Assembly (NCBI RefSeq): GCF_003814515.1
Contig: NZ_RKQJ01000001.1
Span: 372,001 to 436,000, forward strand
Reading direction: 5' to 3'
Source: Salinicoccus roseus
GTDB lineage: Bacteria > Bacillota > Bacilli > Staphylococcales > Salinicoccaceae
Length of the DNA stretch: 64,000 bases
In this document: in pieces, positions 27,493 to 36,778 of the stretch
Layout of the letters: the number at the start of each line of letters is the position of its first letter
Numbering within the stretch: the stretch's first letter is position 1
Translations under genes and position numbers: made by a program
Notes under the pieces: model-generated
Seen by the model: only the letters and a program-made list of their open reading frames with translations
What the model was told of the DNA's origin: nothing
Databases searched by the model: none

Positions 27493-29679
27493 CTAATAGC
27501 TGCCGTATACAAGTTTAGAATAGAAGTCGTTCGTATTATATTCGTAAGGGGCGACTGCCGCTTCTTCATGGTACAATTCGTAGTATTTGTTGATGACGTC
27601 CCTGCCCAGATACTGAGCCGGGAAGAACGGCACTGTGTATGGCATGTTTGGGAAGATGACCGAGAATGCCATGTCCGGGTCATCGTGAGGCGCATATCCT
27701 GTGTATGTCTGGTTCAATATGGGATCCCCATTGAAATGTGCTTCTGCAGTCCCCGTCTTGCCGGCTGCCTTGGGCTCTAGTTCATGGTAGGCATCCCACC
27801 CGGTACCGTAGCGGTCGGTAGCAGTGTCATGGGTGTTGAATACGTCAAAGAAGCCATCTTGGATCTGGGCGAGTTCTGCAGGTGAAAACTCAACCGTGTT
27901 CAGCACTTTTCCATTGAAGGACTGGAGGATGGCGCCCTCCTCGTTCGTATCCCCTTCACGAACTTCCTTGGCCATATGAAGCCCCACCCTGTTGCCTCCA
28001 TTGGCAATCGTCGAAACGTACTGTGACAGCTGGAGTGCTGAATACGTATCATACTGTCCGATGGACAGGTCGAGATAGCTGCTGGGATTGTTGTTGAATT
28101 CAGGTGTCAGACTCCTGGCTTCATTCGGGAGGTCGATGCCGGTTGAAACGCCAAGGCCGAATTGGCTGAGGCCATTCCGCAATGTCTGGCCAGCCTCTGT
28201 GACATCATTCGGGAGGGACATGCCCGGCTGATACTCCATGCCGGCAATCCCCATCGCTATCTTCATCATGTAGACGTTGGAGGAGACCATCAATGCTTCC
28301 TGATCGTCGATGGCAACCTTGCCGTCCCTGTTGAAGAAGGAACTTTTTGTGGTCCCGTCAGCAAATTCAAGCGGCTCATCGACAAGCGTCTCGCCGGCTT
28401 CGATGACGTCGTTCTGATAGCCAGTCGCCACTGTGGCACCCTTTACGGAGGATCCCACGGCATAAGTCGAAGTCAGTGCACCGTAATGATAGTCGACGAC
28501 TTCCCCTTTGTCATCAAGGCGTTTTCCGACCATGGCCAGCACATCCCCATTATTCGGATCCTGTACCACCAGGACGACCGTGTTGAGGTATTCCGGGATG
28601 ATCGTATAGTCGATTTCCCCGCTCCGGCTGTTCCGTTGCTGGATCTCTTCAGCCATACTTCTCAATGATGTAAGATGATGCTCTGCAAGTTCCTCAAGTT
28701 CAAGCTGCAGATCGATATCCACCGTAAGGTAGAGGTCATCGCCCGGCTCGCCTTCCTTGACCACTTCCTGGCTGATGATCTCCCCGGACTTGTCGGTCGA
28801 GTATTTGACCTGCTCCTTCTCGCCCCTGAGCACATTCTCGTACTGGTATTCGAGATAGGTCTTCCCTACCCTGTCGTTCCGGGAATATCCACGGGCCATA
28901 TAATGGTCGAGCAGCTCTTTTGGAAGGCCTTCCTCTGAGGAAGACACTTCTCCAAGGACGGCCCGCAGGGTTTCCCCGTATGGGTAGTCCCTTTCCCAAT
29001 CCATTCCTGTAGATATACCGTCGAGCAGTTCGAGCGATTCATTTATTTCGGCAAATTCCTCTTCGGTCACCCCTTCGCTCTTGATGACCGTGGGATTGAG
29101 CTCCCGTGCATTGACCATTTCGACATATATTGCGATTGTATTCAAATCCTCCTCCGTAAGGACTGAGGAAACCTGTTCTTCGTCAATGCGCTGGTAGAGT
29201 TCCTGATTGAACTGCTCCTGTGAGATATTACCGTTATCAAGAAGCGTCTTCTCTTCGGCCATCAGGTTCTCCACCTCATCCGGATAGCGGTTGATGAGGT
29301 AGTCCTGCTTGTCGCGCAGGGAAAGGTTCTCCGTCTCCATATCGAGATAACCGCTGAGTTCAACTGCCACATCCATGATTTCTCCGGATGACATGTTCCT
29401 GTGCCGTGTAAAGTAAACGGCTTTCTTTGAGGCGTTGCCTACCAACAGATTGCCGTTCCTGTCATATATCTCGCCCCGCGGAACACTCTGGTTGATCTCG
29501 ACGAACTGGGCATTTTCAACTTCTTCCTGGTATGTATCCCCTTGAACGATCTGAAGATAGCCCAATCGGAATATGAGCAGCAGGCAAAGGAGAAATACAA
29601 GCAGCATGATGATATTGATCCTTGATTTCATAATTTGCCTGTTTATAGTTTCAAGGCTTTTAGTTTTCGCTCGTTTCAA
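27493..29679 (-). CDS. Class B penicillin-binding protein (PBP3 type)
   Basis: A 728-residue transpeptidase for peptidoglycan cross-linking, anchored by one N-terminal helix (residues about 20-44). The PBP dimer-domain motif RGEIYDRNG follows. Catalytic motifs are SSVK (AVGSSVKG), SSN (MVSSNVYM) and KTG (AAGKTGTAE). The sequence resembles S. aureus PBP3 throughout. It starts at TTG 29679. It lies upstream of pstS as pbpA does in Bacillus, but is separated by a strong terminator. Confidence 0.94.
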   Translation of the reverse strand: MKRAKTKSLETINRQIMKSRINIIMLLVFLLCLLLIFRLGYLQIVQGDTYQEEVENAQFVEINQSVPRGEIYDRNGNLLVGNASKKAVYFTRHRNMSSGEIMDVAVELSGYLDMETENLSLRDKQDYLINRYPDEVENLMAEEKTLLDNGNISQEQFNQELYQRIDEEQVSSVLTEEDLNTIAIYVEMVNARELNPTVIKSEGVTEEEFAEINESLELLDGISTGMDWERDYPYGETLRAVLGEVSSSEEGLPKELLDHYMARGYSRNDRVGKTYLEYQYENVLRGEKEQVKYSTDKSGEIISQEVVKEGEPGDDLYLTVDIDLQLELEELAEHHLTSLRSMAEEIQQRNSRSGEIDYTIIPEYLNTVVLVVQDPNNGDVLAMVGKRLDDKGEVVDYHYGALTSTYAVGSSVKGATVATGYQNDVIEAGETLVDEPLEFADGTTKSSFFNRDGKVAIDDQEALMVSSNVYMMKIAMGIAGMEYQPGMSLPNDVTEAGQTLRNGLSQFGLGVSTGIDLPNEARSLTPEFNNNPSSYLDLSIGQYDTYSALQLSQYVSTIANGGNRVGLHMAKEVREGDTNEEGAILQSFNGKVLNTVEFSPAELAQIQDGFFDVFNTHDTATDRYGTGWDAYHELEPKAAGKTGTAEAHFNGDPILNQTYTGYAPHDDPDMAFSVIFPNMPYTVPFFPAQYLGRDVINKYYELYHEEAAVAPYEYNTNDFYSKLVYGSY

Positions 29680-29759
29680 TCCAACTCATTCCTTATCCAA
29701 TTAAAAATATGTACAGTCATTCTACCACATAATGGAGGGGGAACATTTAAAAATCAAAT

Positions 29760-29787
29760 AAAAAAAGAGTGGGAGTCCCCACTCTTA
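29760..29787 (-). terminator. Terminator after sodA
   Basis: AAGAGTGGG and CCCACTCTT flank GACT, followed by a T7 run on the minus strand. Confidence 0.93.
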
Positions 29788-29797
29788 GATCGACAGC

Positions 29798-30400
29798 TTA
29801 TTTTGCTTTGCTGTAGAGTTCGTTTACTTTATCCCAATTGACTACGTTCCAAAATGCTTTCAGGTATTCCGGACGTTTGTTCTGATACTTCAGATAGTAC
29901 GCATGCTCCCATACGTCCACACCAAGGATTGGTGTCTTGCCATCTGTGACAGGGTTGTCCTGGTTTGGAGTGGACACGATTTCGAGTTCACCATTGTTTA
30001 CAACCAGCCAAGCCCAGCCTGAACCGAATCGGCCTGCGCCTGCTGCTTCAAATTCTTCCTTGAACTTGTCGACAGATCCGAATTTGGATTCGATTGCATC
30101 TTTAACTTCACCGGAAACCTCTTTGGATTCAGGAGAGAGAAGTTCCCAGAATAGTGAGTGGTTCAAATGACCGCCGCCATTGTTTCTCACTGCTGTCTTC
30201 TTGTCTTCTGGTACAGAATCGAGATTCTTGATTACGTCCTCGATGGATTTGTTCTCGAATTCCGTTCCTTTGACAGCATCATTGAGTTTGGTCACATAAG
30301 TGTTATGATGCTTTGTGTGGTGAATTTCCATAGTTTCTTTGTCGATGTGTGGTTCCAATGCATCATAAGCATAAGGTAGTTCTGGTAGTTCAAAAGCCAT
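29798..30400 (-). CDS. sodA: Superoxide dismutase (Mn/Fe)
   Basis: SodA converts superoxide to peroxide and oxygen in the cytoplasm. The 200-residue protein has metal ligands in the N-terminal [18 protein letters not shown] and the C-terminal DVWEHAYY. The pattern GGGHLNHS and [11 protein letters not shown] fits the Mn-type or cambialistic group. The ribosome site GGAGGGG is strong. Conserved position left of the ispG/zur region. Confidence 0.97.
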   Translation of the reverse strand: MAFELPELPYAYDALEPHIDKETMEIHHTKHHNTYVTKLNDAVKGTEFENKSIEDVIKNLDSVPEDKKTAVRNNGGGHLNHSLFWELLSPESKEVSGEVKDAIESKFGSVDKFKEEFEAAGAGRFGSGWAWLVVNNGELEIVSTPNQDNPVTDGKTPILGVDVWEHAYYLKYQNKRPEYLKAFWNVVNWDKVNELYSKAK

Positions 30401-30437
30401 AGTTAATTCCCCTCCATAGTTAATTGTTTACATACCA

Positions 30438-30466
30438 AATATATCAATTCGGTGTTAAAATAACAA
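30438..30466 (-). promoter_or_regulatory. Promoter of sodA
   Basis: On the minus strand TTGTTA (30461-30466) and TATATT (30438-30443) are 17 nt apart, about 38 nt upstream of the sodA ATG. Confidence 0.7.
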
Positions 30467-30557
30467 ATGTATTGCCTGATATAGAGTGATTTTTCAGACC
30501 TTTGGCTGAAAATCCGACTTGAATACATGCATTTCATCAAAAAGGAAGCGTTACACA

Positions 30558-31292
30558 ATGAAGTATTTCACTTTTTTCAAACGGCTGCTGACCTTCAAGA
30601 AGTATCCCCTGTTCAGGACAGCCAACTTCAAGCACATGCTCATCAATATAATGATCATATCCATATTGATCGCCCTGCCGAACATCATCTCACTTTTCCA
30701 GAGTGTCAATGCGACATCGGGCCTAGGAAACCTGGAGTCCGAAATACCCGATTTCCGCATCGTGGATGGTGAATATGTCGGAGAGACGGAGACAGTTTCA
30801 ATCCGGGGGAACGATATCCTCTTCAGTGAAGATATGACCACGGATGAGATGAAGGACGAAAGTTCCAGCATCCTCATCGGATTCCTGAAAGATGGCATCT
30901 ACATCAGGGATGTCCAGAATTCGGGCTTCGACTATTCATATATCAGCCAGGTCGAAACGGATGAGGACCTCGAAACCTTCATAGAGCAGCAGACATCCAG
31001 CCTGTACTTCTATGTCCTCGTCTACATCGTCTTCTTTGTGGCCGTCATCATGTTCTTTGCAGTCATCTTCCTTTCTGCCGGCATCTACGTGCTGCACCTG
31101 ATATCACAGCTCATGAAGAAGAAGTCGCGGTTCATGAACTGGTTCAAATTCTCTACTTTCGCCACTGTCGCCGTCCTGGTTCCGATGATCGCCATCCAGC
31201 TTACAGCCGGACCGCTGCTCTGGTGGCTCTACTTGCTCACCCTGCCCTTCTATTACCACTACTACGCCAAACTTCCCAAAGTGAAAGCGTAA
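30558..31292 (+). CDS. DUF1189 membrane protein (YqgB-like)
   Basis: A 244-residue protein starting MKYFTFFKRL with one N-terminal hydrophobic segment, an outside domain of about 110 residues (FRIVDGEYVGE) and three to four C-terminal membrane helices. This is the DUF1189 architecture. AAAGGAAG lies about 10 nt before ATG 30558. The gene is divergent from sodA and precedes ispG, the same order as yqgB in Bacillus subtilis. Function unknown. Confidence 0.82.
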   Translation: MKYFTFFKRLLTFKKYPLFRTANFKHMLINIMIISILIALPNIISLFQSVNATSGLGNLESEIPDFRIVDGEYVGETETVSIRGNDILFSEDMTTDEMKDESSSILIGFLKDGIYIRDVQNSGFDYSYISQVETDEDLETFIEQQTSSLYFYVLVYIVFFVAVIMFFAVIFLSAGIYVLHLISQLMKKKSRFMNWFKFSTFATVAVLVPMIAIQLTAGPLLWWLYLLTLPFYYHYYAKLPKVKA

Positions 31293-31307
31293 TCACAAGG
31301 CGCAACG

Positions 31308-31337
31308 TTTACATTTTCGTCTGAAATCTAGTATAAT
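31308..31337 (+). promoter_or_regulatory. Promoter of ispG
   Basis: TTTACA (31308-31313) and TATAAT (31332-31337) are 18 nt apart, 42 nt before the ispG ATG. Confidence 0.75.
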
Positions 31338-31379
31338 GACAGTTGATTTAGAGAATCATATAATATGAGGAGCTTGGTT

Positions 31380-32495
31380 ATGTCTCAAATTACACACCGT
31401 ACCAAAACAAGACCGGTAAAGGTCGGCGATGTGACGATCGGCGGCGCTGATCAGATCATCATCCAGAGCATGACAACGACAAAAACTCATGATGTCGAAG
31501 CGACAGTAAAGGAAATTCACCGCCTGGAAGAAGCTGGATGCCAGGTCGTTCGTGTCGCATGTCCAAAAGAAGAAGATGCACTGGCCATCCCAGAAATAAA
31601 GAAACAGATCAATATCCCACTCGTCGTGGACATTCATTTTGACTATAAACTTGCCCTGCTCGCCGTAGAAGGCGGCGCAGACAAAATCCGCATCAACCCC
31701 GGCAACATCGGCAAACGTGAGAAGGTCGAAGCGGTGGTTGAAGCTTGCAAGGCAAAAGGCATTCCGATCCGCATCGGTGTCAATGCAGGCAGCCTGGAGA
31801 GACATATCATCAAGAAGTACGGCTATCCTACTGCCGACGGCATGGTGGAGAGCGCATTGCACCACATCAAGATCCTTGAGGACCTTGACTTCCATGACAT
31901 CATCGTGTCCATGAAGGCTTCCGACGTCAACCTTGCCATCGAAGCCTATGAGAAGGCTGCAAAAGCATTCGATTATCCGCTGCACCTTGGAATCACCGAA
32001 AGCGGCACGCTCTTCGCCGGCACCGTCAAGAGTGCTGCAGGCCTCGGCGCAATCATTTCAAAAGGCATCGGCAATACGCTGAGAATCTCACTCTCTGCCG
32101 ATCCGGTCGAAGAAGTGAAGGTCGCAAAGGAACTGCTGAAAAGTTACGGGCTCGCAAGCAATGCGGCGACACTCATCGCATGTCCGACTTGTGGACGTAT
32201 TGAAATCGACCTGATTGCGATAGCGAATGAAGTCGAGGAATATATTTCCACAATCAAGGCACCGCTAAAAGTTGCAGTGCTCGGCTGTGCCGTGAATGGT
32301 CCGGGTGAAGCACGCGAAGCGGATATCGGCATCGCCGGTGCCCGTGGAGAAGGCCTCCTGTTCATGCATGGCAAGACGGTACGTAAAGTGCCTGAAGAAA
32401 CGATGGTCGATGAACTGAAGAAGGAAATCGACATACTCGCTGAAGAGCACTACGAGAAGGAACGCAGGGAAAAAGAAGAAGCAGCCAACAAATAA
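31380..32495 (+). CDS. ispG: 4-hydroxy-3-methylbut-2-enyl-diphosphate synthase
   Basis: IspG is the iron-sulfur enzyme making HMBPP in the MEP isoprenoid pathway. The 371-residue protein has the TIM-barrel start [15 protein letters not shown], the INPGNIG loop and the cluster cysteines in CPTCGR and [11 protein letters not shown]. The ATG at 31380 has GAGGAG 7 nt upstream. A lysine/glutamate-rich tail ends the protein. With ispH at 41.4 kb the MEP pathway is indicated; Staphylococcus aureus instead uses mevalonate, so this separates the lineage from that genus. Confidence 0.96.
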   Translation: MSQITHRTKTRPVKVGDVTIGGADQIIIQSMTTTKTHDVEATVKEIHRLEEAGCQVVRVACPKEEDALAIPEIKKQINIPLVVDIHFDYKLALLAVEGGADKIRINPGNIGKREKVEAVVEACKAKGIPIRIGVNAGSLERHIIKKYGYPTADGMVESALHHIKILEDLDFHDIIVSMKASDVNLAIEAYEKAAKAFDYPLHLGITESGTLFAGTVKSAAGLGAIISKGIGNTLRISLSADPVEEVKVAKELLKSYGLASNAATLIACPTCGRIEIDLIAIANEVEEYISTIKAPLKVAVLGCAVNGPGEAREADIGIAGARGEGLLFMHGKTVRKVPEETMVDELKKEIDILAEEHYEKERREKEEAANK

Positions 32496-32499
32496 TATG

Positions 32500-32541
32500 G
32501 AGAAGCCCCCCGCAGCCGATTTGGCTGCGGGGGGCTTCATT
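32500..32541. terminator. Terminator between ispG and lysR-type gene
   Basis: GAAGCCCCCCGCAGCC and GGCTGCGGGGGGCTTC form a very GC-rich stem between convergent genes; the tail is ATTTCTG on the plus side. Confidence 0.88.
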
Positions 32542-32551
32542 TCTGCCGTCT

Positions 32552-33418
32552 TCAGTTTGTCTGCTGAATTTTAAAGGCCTGCACGGTCTGGATGAACTTG
32601 TCCATGGTCCGTGTCAGATAGGCATCCTTGTTCCATATGAAGTCCGTTGAGATATCACTGTACGCTTCTGGTATATCATGCGCATGGACCTCCCCCGATT
32701 GGATGAGCGGCTGTACGGTGGATTTTGGAACAAGGCTGATGCCAAACCCGGAACGTATACTCCCGATGATCGTCTCAAGGGTGCCGAATTCCATGATTTT
32801 AGCGTGCATCACCCCTTCATCCATGAGCCACCTCTCCAGATTCTCCCGATAGCTGCACCCCTTTTTGAAGACGAGCATCGGCTGATTCTTCAGTTCGTCC
32901 AGACTGATTTCCGGCGAACTCGATACCAGGGTGAGTGTCTCACGGAAGATTTCTATCCTGTTCACTTTTGGATTCGGCTCAAAATTCGCGACGAATGCAC
33001 CATCCAGGTGTCTGTCCAGTATTTGGGCAGTTATATTGGCCGTCACATCAGAAGTGAGGGCTAATGTTGTCCCGGGATAGGTACGCTGGAACATGGAAAG
33101 GATGTCCGGCAGTTTGACGATGGTTTCCACCGTACCGATGTTCAGGCTGCCGGTGGGGCTGTCGATATCCTTGAAATCCTTTTCCATGTCGTCGATGAGG
33201 CCCAGTATCTGCCGCGCATAGCCCTCCAGTTTCCTCCCTTCCGACGTGAGTGTCGCCCCCCTGCTGTGGCGCAGGAAAAGCTGTGTGTCCAGTTCCGTCT
33301 CCAAAGCCTTGATCCGTGCCGTTACATGGGACTGGACGAAATTCAATCCCTTTGCCCCTTTGCTGATGCTGCCTGCTTCCGCCACGCTCTGGAAAATGCG
33401 CAGATCTTTGATTTCCAT
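32552..33418 (-). CDS. LysR-family transcriptional regulator
   Basis: A 288-residue regulator with an N-terminal winged HTH (MEIKDLRIFQSVAEAGSISK and ARIKALETELDTQLFLR), then a periplasmic-binding-like effector domain (LNIGTVETIVKLPDIL and FGISLVPKSTV). The Cys in KKGCSYRENLE is a typical position in the CysL/CzcR-like group. It lies 117 nt after soxA in the same direction and could regulate soxA or itself; the effector is unknown. Confidence 0.88.
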   Translation of the reverse strand: MEIKDLRIFQSVAEAGSISKGAKGLNFVQSHVTARIKALETELDTQLFLRHSRGATLTSEGRKLEGYARQILGLIDDMEKDFKDIDSPTGSLNIGTVETIVKLPDILSMFQRTYPGTTLALTSDVTANITAQILDRHLDGAFVANFEPNPKVNRIEIFRETLTLVSSSPEISLDELKNQPMLVFKKGCSYRENLERWLMDEGVMHAKIMEFGTLETIIGSIRSGFGISLVPKSTVQPLIQSGEVHAHDIPEAYSDISTDFIWNKDAYLTRTMDKFIQTVQAFKIQQTN

Positions 33419-33535
33419 TCTGGCCCTCCCCCATCATGAATGATTCGATCAATTTCCAATCATTATACATGAGGTTTCAGGCAGTATACAACGAATTTGA
33501 AAAGTCCCGATATAAAATGCTTGAACCTGTCTATT

Positions 33536-34699
33536 TCAGAGTTTTTCCATGCTCTGCTGCTGGATGGCGGGACGTGTCGCAGAAAATAGTGAAATGTCGA
33601 GTTTGGTACTTCCTTCAGTGACAAGGTCGCCTAGAATCTCACCGACGACGCTCGAAAATTTATAGCCATGCCCGGAGAAACCGGCTGCGATGGCCACATG
33701 TGGATGTTCAGGATGCTTGTCGATGATGAAGTGCTCATCCGGTGTATTTGTGAATATGCATACCTTTCCGACATTTAGCCTGCCGTTCGCCTGCTCCATC
33801 TGGGCACCCAGGAAGCGTCTCAGATCCCCTTCGTCCTTATCGTAGACACCGAATTCCCTGTTCATATATTCGGGTGCCATATCCTCTCCATTGTCATACC
33901 GTCCAACCTTCAGCCCAGCCCCATCAATGCATGGGAACCCATAATATACACTGTCCGTCAGGTCGGCGAAGAAGCCTGGAAAGTTATCCGATCTGTAAAG
34001 GTCATCATCCGAATTGAACCAGGCGATCACCCGGCGGCTTGGTGTAAGCTTGAGATTCAGACCGAGGTCATCCAGTATCCGCTTGTTCCATGCACCCCCG
34101 CTGATGATGAGTTTGTCTGAAGTGTAGGATGCATCATGCGTCGAAACTCTGGCGGAGTCTTCATGCACTTCTATTTCCTGTACCGGTGCATTCACCTTGA
34201 GCTCGGCACCATTCTCCAGAGCAATCCTGCGGAAAGTCCGGATGCTGTTTTCGCTGAACAGTACCCCCGCATCCGGCTCATAGCATCCAACATGATCATC
34301 ATCGATCGAGATGCCGGCCCAACGCTGATTGATCTCATCGGCGGACAGGGTTTCGATATTCAAATCGTATGCCCGTCCCCCTTCAATCGCCCTGCCTACA
34401 AAATCCGACTGCGGCGGTCCATATGTCAGTACTCCCGTCTTTCTGAAAATCGTTTCCGATGTTTTTGTCTGAAGATCATCCCATAGCTCCTGTGCACGCA
34501 TCGCGAGCGGCACATAATCAAGACCCTCACCGCAGGCATGCCGGATGAGCCGGGTATCCCCACTATGGCTCCCGTTTGAATGCGGCGGATCGAAGGCATC
34601 GATCATGAGTGTCCGGACCCCCTTTTTAGCCAAGTAGTACCCTGCGGCCATCCCCATGGACCCTGCACCAACGATGATCACTTCATAATGGTTCTCCAT
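33536..34699 (-). CDS. soxA: Monomeric sarcosine oxidase
   Basis: The enzyme oxidises sarcosine to glycine, formaldehyde and hydrogen peroxide with covalently bound FAD. From ATG 34699 (GGGGAGAG 5 nt upstream) it has 387 residues. Visible are the FAD loop VIIVGAGSMGMAAGYYL, the active Arg in SGDTRLIRH, the active Lys in GAGLKVG, the covalent-FAD Cys in KVCIFTNTPDEHF and AAGFSGHGYKFSS. The active-site His expected after GLKxG is Tyr here (GRYDNG). Similarity to Bacillus MSOX extends end to end. It probably serves betaine/sarcosine catabolism. Confidence 0.93.
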   Translation of the reverse strand: MENHYEVIIVGAGSMGMAAGYYLAKKGVRTLMIDAFDPPHSNGSHSGDTRLIRHACGEGLDYVPLAMRAQELWDDLQTKTSETIFRKTGVLTYGPPQSDFVGRAIEGGRAYDLNIETLSADEINQRWAGISIDDDHVGCYEPDAGVLFSENSIRTFRRIALENGAELKVNAPVQEIEVHEDSARVSTHDASYTSDKLIISGGAWNKRILDDLGLNLKLTPSRRVIAWFNSDDDLYRSDNFPGFFADLTDSVYYGFPCIDGAGLKVGRYDNGEDMAPEYMNREFGVYDKDEGDLRRFLGAQMEQANGRLNVGKVCIFTNTPDEHFIIDKHPEHPHVAIAAGFSGHGYKFSSVVGEILGDLVTEGSTKLDISLFSATRPAIQQQSMEKL

Positions 34700-34760
34700 A
34701 CTATCTCTCCCCTTCAGGTAAAGCAGCCCATCCCCGGGTTGCTCCCATCTATTTGTATTC

Positions 34761-34789
34761 ATCATACTGCCGGAACCGGCAAGTGTAAA
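34761..34789 (-). promoter_or_regulatory. soxA promoter with operator palindrome in the spacer
   Basis: On the minus strand TTTACA (34784-34789) and TATGAT (34761-34766) are 17 nt apart. The spacer holds a perfect 14-bp palindrome, TGCCGGTTCCGGCA (34768-34781), well placed for a repressor. The cognate regulator is not known. Confidence 0.65.
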
Positions 34790-34832
34790 ATGACTGGTTG
34801 AGATATGTTCCATCACGATTCAAGATGACGGC

Positions 34833-34862
34833 AAAAACCGGAACCTTCGATGAGGTTCCGGT
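34833..34862 (-). terminator. Terminator of the Pmt-like ABC operon
   Basis: ACCGGAACCT and AGGTTCCGGT around a six-base loop, followed by T5, start just after the permease stop. Confidence 0.9.
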
Positions 34863-34866
34863 GCAA

Positions 34867-35520
34867 CTAGACCATATCGTGCTTTGTTATATTCCTCTGA
34901 TTCATTGCGTAACTGATGATGAAGAGTACCATACCTGCGACAAGCGTATAGAAGGGAAGATGATAAAGATAAAAATCCATTCCGGGCAGTTCCCGGTCAA
35001 GCTGGTTGACATTGACCAGCGGCATGAAATGGAACAGATAGGCCATCAGCATCGGCACACCATAGATGACGTATCCAGTGGTAAGAAAACGCAGCCAGTG
35101 TTTGCCGAACCCGAGATAGTAGAGGCTCATTACTATCAAGCTCATACCAATCAGCATCACAAAGCCATATAGATAGTATGTTTCCTGGATAATCGTCATG
35201 TAGCTGCCGAATATGGCGGCAGTCAAAGCCAGCATCACCATATAGTAGATATAATCTCCCTTTATGATGTTCCTCTTGGTGTTGGGCAGCGTGAAAAAGA
35301 AGTAGTGGTTGGCATCCGACTTCAGCATATAGTGTATGTTCAGGTACGTTGAAGTCGTATAGACCACGGCGATACCATTTATTATATTTATGAAGGGCAT
35401 CAGGCTTCCTCTGTAATCAGAAAACGATAATGCTGTGAGGAGGTTCATGAGAATCGTAAAGATTCCCAGGTACCATATCCATTTTGATTGGAATAGATTC
35501 AGGTAGAGCTGTTTACCCAT
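34867..35520 (-). CDS. ABC-2 type permease, PmtB-like
   Basis: A 217-residue membrane protein with six hydrophobic segments and short polar loops, beginning MGKQLYLNLFQSKWIW. Together with the adjoining ATPase and GntR-type gene it matches the order regulator-ATPase-permease of the first three genes of the staphylococcal Pmt exporter, which exports phenol-soluble modulins and confers peptide resistance. It overlaps the ATPase gene by 8 nt. Only one permease is present, so it may act as a homodimer. Substrate unknown. Confidence 0.8.
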   Translation of the reverse strand: MGKQLYLNLFQSKWIWYLGIFTILMNLLTALSFSDYRGSLMPFINIINGIAVVYTTSTYLNIHYMLKSDANHYFFFTLPNTKRNIIKGDYIYYMVMLALTAAIFGSYMTIIQETYYLYGFVMLIGMSLIVMSLYYLGFGKHWLRFLTTGYVIYGVPMLMAYLFHFMPLVNVNQLDRELPGMDFYLYHLPFYTLVAGMVLFIISYAMNQRNITKHDMV

Positions 35521-36385
35521 TGATCGTCTCTCCCTTCTCCCTTTTTATGAAGTACATCATTTCGTCCATCGTCAGATCTTCAATCAATACCTTCTCCCCA
35601 TATAATTCCTTAAGTGCCTGAGGTTCTTTCGTCATCGCTTCAAATCCGAGTGCATTTGTGGCTGTACCGATCAGCAGTCCACCTGCATCAGCCGCAATCT
35701 GTCTATCTCCTTTTACTTTCCTGTAGGACTCGAAGAGCACATCCTTGTCCATGTCGAAAAGCACTTCCCCGTCATCGATCATTACGACGTAGTCGGCAAT
35801 CTTCTCGAGATCCGTCGTGATATGTGTACTGAAGAGTATCGTGATATCTTCGTCCATCATGAGTGTCTGCAGTATATCCAGCAGTTCCATCCTGAAAGTC
35901 GGGTCAAGGTTCGACGTTGGCTCGTCCAGAATCAGCAGTTCGGCTTCATGGCTTAAGGCAATCGCAATTGACAATTTCACCTTTTCTCCTGTAGACAGGA
36001 ATTTGACTTTGCTTGTGGCATCCACATTGAACCTTTCCAGATATGCAAAGAATGTATCAGCATGCCAATTGATATAGTAGATATTCAAAAGCCGATTCAG
36101 TTTTTTTGGACTGAGGTTCTGCGGAAAGCGGTCTTCGGCAAATACCAGACCGATACGGTTCAGCAGCTCTTCCCTTTCCAATTCAGGATCCTTATCCAGT
36201 ATGCTGATCCGCCCCTCGTCCTGCTTCTTCAACGTCAGCATATGATGAATCAGTGTGGATTTTCCCGATCCATTCTCTCCGATCAGACCAGTGATATACC
36301 CTTTCCTTAGGCTGAGGTTGATATCCTTCAATCTGAATCTGCCCATATACTTATCCAATTCTTTGACTGTAACAGCATCCATCAT
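35513..36385 (-). CDS. ABC transporter ATPase, PmtA/YtrB-like
   Basis: A 290-residue nucleotide-binding subunit: Walker A LIGENGSGKSTLI, signature LSTGEKVKLS, Walker B LLILDEPTSNLD and the switch His in STHITTD. A C-terminal extension of about 80 residues (YRKVKGDR onwards) is typical of drug or peptide exporters. It overlaps the GntR-type regulator by 4 nt and the permease by 8 nt. Exporter role is inferred from its partner genes. Confidence 0.88.
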   Translation of the reverse strand: MMDAVTVKELDKYMGRFRLKDINLSLRKGYITGLIGENGSGKSTLIHHMLTLKKQDEGRISILDKDPELEREELLNRIGLVFAEDRFPQNLSPKKLNRLLNIYYINWHADTFFAYLERFNVDATSKVKFLSTGEKVKLSIAIALSHEAELLILDEPTSNLDPTFRMELLDILQTLMMDEDITILFSTHITTDLEKIADYVVMIDDGEVLFDMDKDVLFESYRKVKGDRQIAADAGGLLIGTATNALGFEAMTKEPQALKELYGEKVLIEDLTMDEMMYFIKREKGETING

Positions 36386-36756
36386 TGATCCTCCTCCATC
36401 ACCTTCATCATTTCCACCAGTTCGTCGATGGACAAATCTATTTTCTTCGCTGTTGAAAGCAACTCCTCCAATTTCTTTTCGACTTCAATCAAGAGCTGTT
36501 CCCTTTTGTTTTCGTTATTCTGTTCACTGACGTATGTGCCCTTTCCGACGACCGAATATACATATCCGGCAGCTTCGAGGTCCTGGTATGCCCGCTTCGT
36601 CGTGATGATGCTGATGCTCAGTTCCTTGGCCAGCCTACGCATCGACAATAAAGGATCACCCGGCCTCAATGCGCCCGTCATGATGAGGCGTATGATTTCA
36701 TTCTTCAGCTGCTCATATATCGGGACATCGCTCCGGTTGGATAATTTTATATCCAA
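36382..36756 (-). CDS. GntR/YtrA-family repressor, PmtR-like
   Basis: A 124-residue regulator with a winged HTH (VPIYEQLKNEIIRLIMTGAL, RLAKELSISIITTKRAYQDLE, VVGKGTYV) and only a short helical C-terminal part, the YtrA-type layout. Members repress their own ABC operon and release DNA when inducers bind. A perfect palindrome over the -10 of its promoter is the likely operator. First gene of the three-gene operon. Confidence 0.9.
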   Translation of the reverse strand: MDIKLSNRSDVPIYEQLKNEIIRLIMTGALRPGDPLLSMRRLAKELSISIITTKRAYQDLEAAGYVYSVVGKGTYVSEQNNENKREQLLIEVEKKLEELLSTAKKIDLSIDELVEMMKVMEEDQ

Positions 36757-36778
36757 TCACTTCACCTCCATATATACT

